Shown here in pieces: positions 52,619 to 62,520 of a DNA stretch of 64,000 nt. How positions within the stretch are numbered: position 1 is the stretch's first letter; each line of letters begins with the position of its first letter. Source of the stretch: Ampelomyces quisqualis (Eukaryota > Ascomycota > Dothideomycetes > Pleosporales > Phaeosphaeriaceae); NCBI GenBank assembly GCA_018398575.1, contig JAGTXZ010000024.1, positions 992,001 to 1,056,000 of the forward strand. The letters are read 5' to 3'. The notes beneath the pieces were generated by a model. It did not search any database. It saw only the letters and a program-made list of their open reading frames with translations, and was not told where the DNA came from. A program made the position numbers and the translations under genes.

Positions 52619-54526
52619 GCGTTGCCATATATATTTAGCAGCCGCGCTCGTCTGTACACTACACGAACCACACCATGACTTCACCGGAGATCAACTGCAC
52701 CCCGCCAGTCTGTTATGCCACACCAGCCCTACCCGTCTTACTCTTCGACGAACGGCTGTGTTGCGACGCTGCACAATGGGCTCGTTCCGGTATCAGCATT
52801 ATGCTCCGCCCACACATCGCACCCACCTCGATCGAAGGAAGTCACCGATGAGAAGGCGGCTGGGAAATTCGTGTGTAAAACATGCAAAGTCTTGATTGGG
52901 CTAGGAATACGTCGAGTATTGGATGCCAATCTTCGCTGGAGTCGGAGAGTTGGAATTGCAATGTGGTTACAGGATCTAGTCACACAGTAATCTTCCAGGA
53001 CGATAAGCAATACTATCGATTTATCTCAGTCACTACTCGGGCCTAACAGCGACGTCGTCGTTATTGCAAGCAACAAGGCCCGAGTAAGTCTTAACCTAGT
53101 CTGACGTTGCGCTCTGAGCTCCATGATTGTTCTACTCCACGCCTCATCCCCGCATGCTGCGTCCCGAGACGTGACCCGGTCAATCATGTATGTGGTTAAT
53201 TGGTTCGCATCATAACACCGGACAGACTTCCACATGGATACTGCCAGGTTTGAGGTCTCTTTGCGGTCTAGCCAGACATGATCCATCGCGTGGTCAAGAA
53301 GGGGGCTTGAAGTGCAGCTAAGCCTGTTTCGGCGATGTTCCAACTCCTAGGTTGCTCTTGCCTTAACCTCCTGAGTCCTACCTATCTTCGACGCACGTGA
53401 TGGTAAAACCTACCCTGACACTTGCATTCTAATACAAATACTCCGCTCGACAACGAGTCTGGTGGATCTCCTCAGAAGGTAAACCTTTCCGCTTGCTTAC
53501 CTCTGAGGAGTAGAAGCGCTGACATGGGCTATTGGATTCTCTCTGAAATTGGGTATGACCAGGTGCACAAGTCTCCGCCACTGCCACGCCCTCCACTTCA
53601 AACCACCGTTCAACGATGATCACATGTATATTCCCGGTGAGGCGTCCAATGCAGGATCCTGAAACCAAGGCAAAAGTGCAGGCTGGCTATTAGAGAACTC
53701 AACTCGATTGGCGGAATCCACGTTGATCGGCTGCCCGTTCGATTGTGCTTCGCTTCTAGACGGAGCATGCCTCAACTTATCGTGCATGCGCATAACAGCC
53801 CTTCTGACGACTGTTTGTAGGTCACCAATCCACAACAAATCCTTTTCTTGAGCCAACCAGGCAGTTCTGCGCCAATACAAGGGTCTGCCGCTCGGCACCT
53901 GAACTCCCTGGTGATCTGGTTCGCACTGGAAAGTATACAAGAATGTTTGTCAGACGCTTACAGGAATTGCCTTTAGCGGCACACTTTGGGGCTGTGAATA
54001 CAGATCAACCCCAACGGCCCGTGAGACGATGCGCTAATCCCAGCCTGCAAAGCCTCGTTGCAACGCATGGCATGTCAGTCGCCGAATCCCTTCATGTACC
54101 GTATACGTGAGCACATACCTATAAATCTGCAAGCCGACCGTGAAGGAACCTGCCCATATTCTTACTCCTTGGGAGATGTGGCCCTAGTCCCATGTGCTAC
54201 GTAGGTCTCCATCAACTCAGCTATAATACAATGTTACAATCAAGCCTCGGGTAGTACTCCCCACGCTAGACTGACAACGTATTGGTACCGAATCTGCCTT
54301 CCCCTACTCAGGTATCCATTCATAACAGCTTGGCATCAACGAATATTTACAGCATCATCAAACTGTCATTCGAGTCTCTTGCTTCCTGGCCTTGGACTAC
54401 ACACAGGTCTCTCCTGAGAAACCGATACGATTCTCGTCATCAAGCTCGCTCTAACACTCTCGAATCGGGTGTCGCAACGACTGCGACGGACCCGGTGCAG
54501 TAGACCATCTCAGAGCAGTCAAAGCA
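52619..54526. other. Long intergenic region with weak minus-strand coding traces
   Basis: No confident gene in 1.9 kb. On the minus strand, 53620-53922 is open and reads protein-like (GRPLYWRRTAWLAQEKDLLW), preceded by a pyrimidine-rich acceptor (actttccag) and a possible donor near 53960, but no start codon, family or further exon was found. Another minus frame at 53026-53343 is similar in quality. These may be remnants of a lost gene. Confidence 0.35.
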
Positions 54527-56047
54527 ATGGAACCGAGTCGGCAACGGCGAAATTGGACAGTCATTGAAGACCAGATGTTACGAGAACAGGTGGAAGCACA
54601 AGGTAAATCTTTGTCAGCTCAGTCGTCGCATTCTCTTGCCCTATACCCATAGTGATATTCTCGCTATTGGATGATCGCTAACACTCTATTCCACAGTGAT
54701 CGAGAGCGGAGACGTTAAAGATTGGTACGATGCATTCACATGAGCCCACACTACATTGGTCTATTTTCATGATCATACTCTAACATACTACTGTAGGTGC
54801 AAAGTCGCGGCTAGTCTTCCCGAAAGGACGAACAAAGACTGTCGAAAAAGGTGGCACAATTCCGTCATGGGTGGTTTCAAAAAGGGGCAATGGTCGAAGA
54901 ATGAGGATAGTTTACTTGCGAGAGGTGTACAGGAGCACGGACAAAGGCAAGCACAATGGTGCCAATGAGAGATGATCACTGACTGTTATCTAGATGGGCA
55001 CTTGTAGCAGCCTGCGTAGAGTCACGGAGCGCTGATCGTGAGTGCCTTATAGAACATGATACCGGGCTGTTGAGCTAATCTTTATCTAGAGTGTGCAAAG
55101 CGCTGGCAACAATCGCTCGACCCCGATCTTGACCATAGTGAATGGTGCGATGAGGAGGTAAACATCATTGTAGCCCGCAGATCACAAGTCGGTAGCTCAC
55201 CGACTTCTTCTAGGACTGCATCCTCATCGAGGCAACACAACTGCTTGGCAGGCATTGGAAAGACATACAAAAAGAGCATTTTCCGGGCCGATCCAAGAAC
55301 ACAATCAAAAATCGGTTCGTAGTTGAGCAATCCTCGAGACGCACGTTAATCATGTTTAGTTATACGGTCCTAGTGCGAAGATACCAAAACCAAGGTGTCA
55401 CACTTCCCAGCGGTGCCAGCTCGCCATCAGAATCAAGCTCAACAGCTCCTCTACCAAACTGCACTCCAGACGACGAATATACCTACGACAATCCAAGCAT
55501 CTACAACAACGTGATGCTGCCTCATCATCAAGGCACATCGGCAGGCAGCCACCGATCATGGTCTAGTCTAGACAGCAAAGCAGCCGTTTCAGCATGGTCA
55601 AACCCACATGGATACGAGCTCCCCATGGCCCTTCCCCACCACCTAAACATGACACACGCGACAAACACAATACTCGACTACGCATATGCACCGCCGCGCA
55701 CGCAAATTTTCCACAGCACTACAACCCATGACTGGGCCACCCGGCCCTCATCATCGCCCATAGACGCCCCTATACAAGCCCGGTCACCCCTATCCTACAG
55801 TACCAGTCCTGCGCCACCGCAGCAACATTACGACGACTACACTACAGCCCAACCACTCATGTCCCCGAGCGGTTGCCCGTACTCGAGATCCCTGGCCCGC
55901 GCAACCTATCCTGGCATGTTGCCCAACGCGGTTCCGACTAGCCCGCCCAGGGCGCGCGCATGGTCGGAACAGCAGGGCTATGCTTCGCTGGCTCCGACGA
56001 CATATCTTGATCCCAGGCTGCAGCATCGTCCTGTGTATCGCTTTTGA
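54527..56047 (+). CDS. Myb-type DNA-binding protein with three SANT/Myb repeats
   Basis: About seven exons. The start MEPSRQRRNWTVIEDQMLRE opens repeat 1, continued after introns as WCKVAASLPERTNKDCRKRW. Repeat 2 runs from KKGQWSKNEDSLLARGVQEH through W-ALVAACVESRSADQCAKRW. Repeat 3 runs from SEWCDEEDCILIEATQLLG through HWKDIQKEHFPGRSKNTIKN and ends YTVLVRRYQNQ. Each repeat keeps its spaced aromatic residues. The C-terminal 220 residues are Ser/Pro/Tyr/His-rich and disordered. One intron (about 54948-54995) appears to start with GC, not GT (AAAG|gcaagc). The protein is expected to be a nuclear transcription factor related to fungal c-Myb-like/FlbD-type regulators; its targets are unknown. Confidence 0.87.
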
Positions 56048-59000
56048 GGCTGTGCAGACGTGGGATATAGTACGCGGTGATGGGATGTCAGCTTGGCGGG
56101 AAAAGAGTAAGTGCAACAGCAATTGGTATTGGACAATACGTCTTGAGACATGTACCGTCAGGTCTGAACTAATATGCCTGCGCATGGAGATTGAAACGCG
56201 AGTGTTTTCTTTGCAAGGCGTGCTGTTATCCATCGTGTCCTATTCATCCAAAGACCGTAGTCCACATACAGTACGAGACAGACTAGCTTGAGCCTATTCA
56301 TCTACACAGCCACGACACTACCTACACGCATGCGAGCCTCGGCAACAAACACCACAACACCTCAGGTACAATATGAATCAACATTGCTTTTGCAGTGCCA
56401 ATGGGGAATCGGAAACAATCATGAGACAGTTCGTCAAATTGCCAACATCGCCGCGCAATCCTACCTCGAATACGAATACCAGCACAGCCTCGCTTTTCCC
56501 CGCTCCCCGAAGCATACTCATTCGAAAAACATGCCAAGTGCGAAAATCTGACCCGCAACACGCGCATCTGGCCCGTCAGGCGCTACCAATCTCCTGGCCT
56601 CTCTTTATAAACCAAGGGCTGTGAGTATGCAAGTGTACGTCCCAGCGCCATGATTATGTTACTTGGCTGAATTGGACAAGAAGCATGCATACCGGGGAGT
56701 AGCGCCTTTCTTGTTTCTACTGGGGAGTTGGGTGCGTTTGCTGCGCGGTAATAGAGTAGGTGCGATGCTGCTGAGTCCTGATGCGCGCGTGGTCACGCTG
56801 CACTGCATCGCGCTTGACAGTAGCCAAGGTTTGCTTTTGGGCGTGGCAAGGTTGAGTTGTGAGTGCGATCGAGTGGTTCTTGGAGGTTAAGCGAAGACGG
56901 CGGAGAAATGCGTTTGGAGGTTGATTCGGTGGGTTGAGTGGCTCGGGTATTGACGTGTGTCATTGTGGTGCCGGGTGGGTGGATAGATCGCGGTGTATTT
57001 GCGGGAGCTGATTTTCGACATCTTGCATTCTGTTAACATGGATCGAATTCTTTGTGATCGTAGATGGAACGTCAAGTAACAGCGCACTTGTCAGCGGTGA
57101 ATGGCCGCACACGTGACCCCCAGCTATCGCCTTAGCTGCCTCTCCTCCTTGTATATGACCTCTATCCCCTATATTCTAATACTACAAATTTCTCTCCACG
57201 TTCAACACATCTGTTTATGGATGTACTCGAAGCGCGTACTCTTTTGAAAACACGTTTTTGTGAGGACAAGTCTTGCAGCGCTTCAGTCGTCATAGTACCC
57301 CTCGACTGTATGCCTCGACGGTGTTGTTCAAAGACTCACCAAAGCACAGTATCCAGTGGTGTCCATGCGGGCCTTGTAGGCCTACAAGACGTGTGCAAGC
57401 AGGTACGTGAACATCAAGTCCCGCTCCTTCTGCAGGTGAGACGCGTGTCTCATCGGGGTATTATTACTGGAAAAATGATTTGTTCATTTTCATCCCTTGC
57501 TTGGTATGCTCGACGCTGGACGATGATCCCAGCCGCGGAAGGATGCCTGGTGTAGTTGCATATGCACATGGGTGGGCCGAATAGAGAAACGCTTCTGCGC
57601 CAGTCATGCAGAGATCCGCAAGTAGACGCTGAATTTGCAGACATAGGTTGTTGTTGTCTGTTGGACAGAAAGTCGAGTGTGCAAGGAAGTGGAAAGCCTT
57701 GTGGTGCGCCTTATATACAGGAGTTAGCAAGAGGAATTTCAAGCTTTTATATAACTCAGAGCTACGCTAGGTGCAAGTGGATATCTGCATGTTTTCGGGG
57801 ACTTTTTTTCCGTCTCGGTAATGCCATGGTTCAGGTATGCCTTCCAAAGCGATTGGACTTGTGCGGAATCGCTCGACATACAAGCGGAAGGGACCTAGTG
57901 TAGAACGTTCGGTGAATACTTTCCAATCTGCTTAGATGATGTTGCTCGACCTTCGGCATTATCAGCTGATTCACACGTCTTTTCGCAATGATCCGCCGTC
58001 GTATATTTTACACATCTTTTGTCGTGCGCTACTTCGCGCTTGGAGTCTGTTCATTGCTTTAATCTTTCCACTTTTATGCAGTCTTCTGCGATTGTCCCGA
58101 AGATGTTGCTATGGGCCTTTCTTGGTAAATCCCCCTTTCTTGAAAACCGCGATGATTTTCTGTACTCACAGAGGTATCGGTCCTAGCTCTTGTGCCTGCC
58201 CGGTCCCATTGGTATGCAATTGCTCTGGTCAAAAAGTGCAAATGCAGAGTTGTTGAAAAAAATAAACGATATTCTCTGGAAGGTATGCGTAGCGTCAGAC
58301 TGTTGTTTTTCTGGCGCGTTTATGGATCGCGCGCAGATTCAGAGCGTTCCTGCTTGCGTCAGATTCATATCTACAAAAGATATTAGACGTACATGCATAT
58401 CAACACATCCATCGAAGTGCATCTCGCAAATGCGTGGTATCATAAAGCGCTGTAGACGTCATAATAAGATTCCCCGCGCCGCGAGCATACGGTATTGCGC
58501 TGGCCGCATGGCAGGCCTCGTCCCCTGCAGCAGCGAGCTTACATTTCGGAACTCTGCCACAGCCCCTTCGAGGGGCAGGCTCGCGGAGCAGACGTCGAGC
58601 TTGGCCAATGGTTGTACGATCTCCGTGTGGCACATCTTGCATGTTTCCGATCAAGGTAAAGCTGCAGATAAGATGTGTGCCTCACGAGGCAGAAGTGTCG
58701 CAGGAGCTCGTTTGGAACACTCGTGAGCCATGAAAGGGGCTGTGTTGTTGATTGTTGACCTGCACTTGGGCCATGATGGTGTAATAGAATCCATGTGGTT
58801 GGGAGGTTTCGACGTGTACTCCAACATGATGCTTAACGAATGTACCTATAAAAGACGATATCAAGAGCGGCCATCTCATCTACAAGAGCATCCGTAGGGT
58901 CTCATGGTAGTTTTGAATGAGAGTTTGACCCCATACCCTAAAGAGCTCAGCCCCGAGACTTCGCGTCTTGCATCGATGTCAGAGTAGGTACTCGAAGTCA

Positions 59001-59144
59001 ACGGCGCGCAGGGTTGCAAACGACAAACCTCTGTTCAGTACGTACGCATCTCGGCTACAAAAAAATCAACAAACTCACCCCAAGCCAACCCCGCACACCC
59101 GCACACATGTGTCTTCCACTGCCAGCCAGGCAAGTCAGGAAAGC
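56048..59144. other. Gene-poor region
   Basis: About 3.1 kb without a supported protein gene. Several open frames of 60-180 codons (for example 58190-58726, plus) have no motif, no consistent codon pattern and conflicting overlaps. The first several hundred bases may be 3' untranslated sequence of the Myb gene. A CT-rich stretch near 57130-57210 resembles a fungal promoter, so an unannotated short or non-coding transcript could start there. Confidence 0.4.
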
Positions 59145-59151
59145 AAAAAAA
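59145..59151 (-). terminator. Pol III terminator of tRNA-Lys
   Basis: Seven consecutive T residues on the minus strand begin four bases after the tRNA discriminator base. This is a standard RNA polymerase III termination signal. Confidence 0.85.
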
Positions 59152-59174
59152 GGAAGCCCGATGCGGGGGTCGAA

Positions 59175-59224
59175 CTTGTCTTGTCAGTACAAGGCATCTT
59201 GGTGGCCAGAGAGAGGTAACATAC
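59175..59224 (-). other. Noncanonical 50-nt intron at the T stem/loop junction of tRNA-Lys
   Basis: Begins GTATGTTACC, contains TACTGAC, ends CAAGACAAG; the branch-like A lies about 10 nt before the 3' end. It splits the internal B box, but its final AG leaves AGTTCGACCCC across the junction, close to the B-box consensus. Length and signals match the protein-gene introns in this window. Confidence 0.8.
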
Positions 59225-59240
59225 CCCGCAACCTTGAGAT

Positions 59241-59272
59241 TGGATCAATCGCTTCTGTTGGAAAGTGAAACC
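59241..59272 (-). other. Canonical tRNA intron at position 37/38
   Basis: 32 nt beginning GGTTTCACTT. It includes AAG, which can pair with the CUU anticodon as in typical substrates of the tRNA splicing endonuclease. Confidence 0.85.
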
Positions 59273-59298
59273 TAAGAGTCTCACGCTCTACCGATTGA

Positions 59299-59351
59299 CT
59301 GAAAGTTTGTTAGGTCGAGTGGTTTGGCTGAGGTAATGTAGATGAACGTAC
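59299..59351 (-). other. Noncanonical 53-nt intron in the D stem of tRNA-Lys
   Basis: Begins GTACGTTCATC, contains CCTAACAAAC and ends CTTTCAG. The CTAAC motif sits about 12-14 nt before the CAG, ideal for a fungal spliceosomal branch site. It interrupts the internal A box between positions 11 and 12; the intron's CAG partly recreates an A-box-like start in front of TCAATCGG. Confidence 0.8.
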
Positions 59352-59362
59352 GCTAACCAGGC

Positions 59363-59930
59363 TGGTGTTTTTCATGCCAATTCGCAATGCAATTCAATAT
59401 ATATTGTGTTAGATATTAGTGCAAGCTAGTTTGGATCTACACGCTTACAGTTTGGGCACGTTTGATGTGAAAATTTGTGCGGTCGGTTGCTTGTAGCGGG
59501 CGGTATCGGCGGTGAGGGGTAAATGCAAGACTTTTCATCATGGTAGGCCTACTCAAAATTGGAGTGGTAGGCGTGGCACTTAACAATATCTTACTGCTGT
59601 AGTTCAAGTGAGAGATATTTGATACTACTTGTGGGACACATCACTACATACTTGGGTCAGCCTATGAATGCCTGCAATGCGATGTTCAACAATCACGTCC
59701 AATGCATCAGTCTTCGCCTTGAAGGCCACTAGCCCTTTATCAAAGATCTGCAGAACTATTCAAGTAGAAATCAACTCTCGCAGCACTAAATATGGGACCA
59801 TAGTAGTTTCCCGAGTGTGATCGCAGACAGGCTGTCGATAATCTGACGATCTAGCAGAGCAAAGAATTTCCCCAGACCAAGTGCGTTGTCCGCCGAGTTT
59901 GGGTCGCACCGGTACATGCATATTACCTCC
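59363..59930. other. Intergenic region, no gene recognised
   Basis: This contains the 5' flank of the tRNA gene and the 3' flank of the metallopeptidase-like gene. Nothing else was recognised. Confidence 0.45.
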
Positions 59931-60890
59931 TCATCGTGCCTTCTCCCTCTCTGTTCTCCGATCCTCCTGGGTCTCTGGGCGGTCTTCGGTACTATATGAG
60001 GGCCCGGCTTCTGGTATCTCAGCTTTTTCGTTAGGCGCCTCCTTCATTTTCTCTTTACCGCAATCATCCTCGACATTCCTCTTGTACTCCTCCCACAGCT
60101 TCTCGACCCCCTGACCACAGCACCCATGCCACACCTTGTCGGCGTCATATTCGCAGTCTCTCATAGCTTCGTTAAGCCGCTGCACAATATCATCACCATG
60201 CTCTTTCTCTAACCACTCCAGAAAGTAGCCGGTCCGCTCATATCCCACGTCCCAGTCGCAGTCAAAATGCCTCTTCCAATGTGGTGGCGCAGATCCAGCC
60301 TTCAAGCGCACCCAATCCGCAACACCCTCAATCAGACCTTGCGGTGCCTTCCCTAAGCCGCTATGTTGCCAGCAATGTACCATCTCATGCACCAGCACAC
60401 CAATTATTTCCTCCTTCTGCCGTGTTTCAGGTACGAATTCGATATAATTGGTGCTGAGGTGTATTTCTTTGTGATCTTGATCAATGTTCAGTCCAGTTGT
60501 GTACGCCACACCCTCCATGTCCCGGATCACGAGCGTGACCGAACGTGTCGGTGGTATACACGAGACGTGCAAACCTTTGTAGAGGAGTTTGAGCACGGTA
60601 TCGACGGCATCTTGGAGCGCGACTGAGGCGTGGACGAGGCGGAGGAATGTGCGCGAGCCTGAAGACGACAGATCGCGTAGTTCGAGGCGAATGAGTGGCT
60701 TGCGGAACGGTATGACTTTTGATGTATCCGAGGGTGGTTGATTTGAGTCTGCACACTCGGGGACGTCGCTGTGATGAGGCTCGGATGCTTGATGAGTTGG
60801 AGGTAATGCGGAGGATTGCGGGGGTGGTGGGGCGGAGCTCGATGCCACAGGAGACATTGTTTGGTAGTATTTAGTCGTTGACGAAGACAT
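59931..60890 (-). CDS. Basic secretory protein family (PF04450-like) putative metallopeptidase
   Basis: A single exon of 319 residues from the ATG at 60890 (MSSSTTKYYQTMSP). A Pro/Ser-rich N-terminus is followed by the domain start IRLELRDLSSSGSRTFL. The zinc signature is HEMVHCWQH, followed by GLIEGVADWVRLKAG, which is characteristic of the plant/fungal basic secretory protein family. GYFLEWLEKEHGDDIVQRLN and LWEEYKRNV complete the domain. A charged Glu/Lys-rich tail ends the protein. Despite the family name there is no signal peptide, so this member is probably intracellular. Proteolytic activity is inferred from the HExxH motif only. Confidence 0.88.
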   Translation of the reverse strand: MSSSTTKYYQTMSPVASSSAPPPPQSSALPPTHQASEPHHSDVPECADSNQPPSDTSKVIPFRKPLIRLELRDLSSSGSRTFLRLVHASVALQDAVDTVLKLLYKGLHVSCIPPTRSVTLVIRDMEGVAYTTGLNIDQDHKEIHLSTNYIEFVPETRQKEEIIGVLVHEMVHCWQHSGLGKAPQGLIEGVADWVRLKAGSAPPHWKRHFDCDWDVGYERTGYFLEWLEKEHGDDIVQRLNEAMRDCEYDADKVWHGCCGQGVEKLWEEYKRNVEDDCGKEKMKEAPNEKAEIPEAGPSYSTEDRPETQEDRRTEREKAR

Positions 60891-61204
60891 CCGCACTTTT
60901 ATGGCGCGCTATTTGTGCAGGTATCTGTTGTTGTCTAGTAATCGTCGTATCTGTTGCTTGAAGCTCGAAAGGAATAGTGATGTAAGGGACCTTATGCGCC
61001 AGGATGGTCTGAACACAAAACAATAGCCTAGGTTAGCTCAACTTGCTACCACATCACACCGAAGTGTTAAAAAACACTTGTGCCGTAGATAGATCACTCT
61101 ATGCATCTACAATCTGGTGTCGTGGGGTATATGCTCCAAGCATTCATCATACTCAAGTCACAGTCATTCAAAAATTCTCGCCACCAATATTTAACGCCTC
61201 TCTT
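60891..61204. other. Intergenic region between minus-strand genes
   Basis: Promoter of the metallopeptidase-like gene and 3' flank of the nucleotidase gene. No gene was seen. Confidence 0.5.
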
Positions 61205-62236
61205 TTAAGCACTGCTCGGGTCCTTGAAGACCTCGGGAAAGATGTTGCGCAAATCCATCAGACTCCTAATCTGGTACTTGGACGCTTGCTGAGGAGGTTC
61301 TGGGTCTGCAGGGTCGAGCAGATGTGCCGTCTTCCAGCCTCGAGCGTCGGCGGCTTTACAGTTGATGTATGAGTCGTCTGATCGCCTTAGTGTCTGCAGT
61401 TGGTAGAGCTCTATCTTCACTTACCAACGAAGTAGCACTTCTCATTCGATTTGATTCCAGCCTCTTGCATTGCCTTGTCGTACATTTCCACGTGAGGCTT
61501 GCAGAAGAACTTGTCGGAGCTGTAGTCACAGAATGTAATGCCCTCGAACAGGTCGTCAATCTGGAGCAGCTTCACGACTCGCTTGCCATGAGTTATGTAA
61601 GCATTCGTGAACAGCCAGAGTCGGACTTTGCTGGTATCGATGTCTTGGATCAACTGGCGCAGTTCTGTGTTGGGCTTAATGACGTCTTCTAAAGGCAACG
61701 CATCGTCTACTTTGCTGTTGTACTCTAGAGCGTCGACTTTGTGGTGGCGAACAAGTCCTTCAATGGCGAGGCCGTATTCCCGATAGTATCTGTAGTGAAG
61801 TTCGTTGGCATCCTCGCGGGAGAGACTGAGGTGCTCTTCGAAGAACTTGTCTATTGCATAGTCAGTGGTTATTGAAAGAAGATCACGATTCGAGTGAATG
61901 TGCAAAATGTACACAAGCGTGTTGGCCTACTTACCTATCAGCTCAGCCATCATGCGGTGAATGTCCAGACCTAGTCAAGTCAGTCACAATTCGGGCTATA
62001 TCATTTTGACCTCGCACTCTTCGAATATAGCTAACAGTTGATTAGTCATTGCCTTATGCGAGCAAAAGTTAATTGTTAACACAACTCTCAACATGCTCCA
62101 GGTTTGGTGAGGCAGCCCGAGCTAGGCGAACAAGCACCACCGTGCATGTAGACATGTTCATGTCAGGCCTCTTCTCTACACTTACACAGTTGTCGATGTC
62201 GAAGAAGAACACCGGCTTCTCGTTGTCTTCCGCCAT
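61205..62236 (-). CDS. Pyrimidine/lysophosphatidate 5'-nucleotidase of the Sdt1/Phm8 HAD family
   Basis: Five exons. Exon 1 (from 62236) encodes MAEDNEKPVFFFDIDNC with the HAD nucleophile DID. A 13-nt micro-exon (62018-62030) follows, giving LYSKS once spliced; the next exon encodes LDIHRMMAELI and the following one DKFFEEHLSLSRED. Later motifs are WLFTNAYITHGKRV (HAD motif II Thr/Asn), FCDYSSDKFFCKPHVEMYD (motif III Lys) and, over the last intron, KCYFVGDDSYINC (motif IV). It ends MDLRNIFPEVF. Sdt1/Phm8 enzymes dephosphorylate pyrimidine and other nucleotides in the cytosol. The start lies 284 bp from a divergent gene. Confidence 0.88.
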
Positions 62237-62520
62237 TTTGCTAATTGCTCAATGTTGGGGAAGTGGGGAGGCAAGATGGTCATGACGGAGGAAGTGACAG
62301 TCACCATGGGACTAGTGCCTTGGCGCGTGCTCGCGCCCAAGTGATTTTCTCCCTGCGCGCGCTCCTCCATGTTCTCATCACCGCCAACGTCAACTCAACG
62401 GCGCACATTGCTTGCATCTGTACTGTTTATCGCGTCATCTTGATCGCTTTCGCACGTTGATTTTTTGTTACTGGAGTCTAGCTTGAAGCTGTCGCAGCGC
62501 ACATCGCCTGCCAGCCACTC
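62237..62520. promoter_or_regulatory. Divergent promoter
   Basis: A 284-bp region between the nucleotidase start (62236, minus) and the start of the right-edge gene (62521, plus). No specific motifs were defined. Confidence 0.45.

Larger units (their letters stand above)
59155..59362 (-). tRNA. tRNA-Lys (CUU) interrupted by three introns
   Basis: Four exon pieces (59362-59352, 59298-59273, 59240-59225, 59174-59155) assemble into exactly 73 nt. The acceptor stem GCCTGGT pairs with ATCGGGC (two G-U pairs); T8 A9 are followed by D stem GCTC/GAGC with loop AATCGGTA. The anticodon stem TGAGA/TCTCA encloses loop CTCTTAA (anticodon CTT), then variable AGGTT and T stem GCGGG/CCCGC with loop TTCGACC. 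The discriminator is T. The middle insertion (59241-59272) lies at the canonical 37/38 site and contains AAG, complementary to the anticodon, as in normal eukaryotic tRNA introns. The other two lie at noncanonical sites (D stem 11/12 and T 53/54) and look spliceosomal. A T7 terminator follows. Because removing exactly these segments restores every stem, the gene is probably functional. Confidence 0.92.

Noticed and set aside
58190..58726. A 178-codon plus-strand frame in the gene-poor region
   Set aside because: Cys/Ser/Arg-rich composition without motifs; overlapping frames on both strands are equally open.
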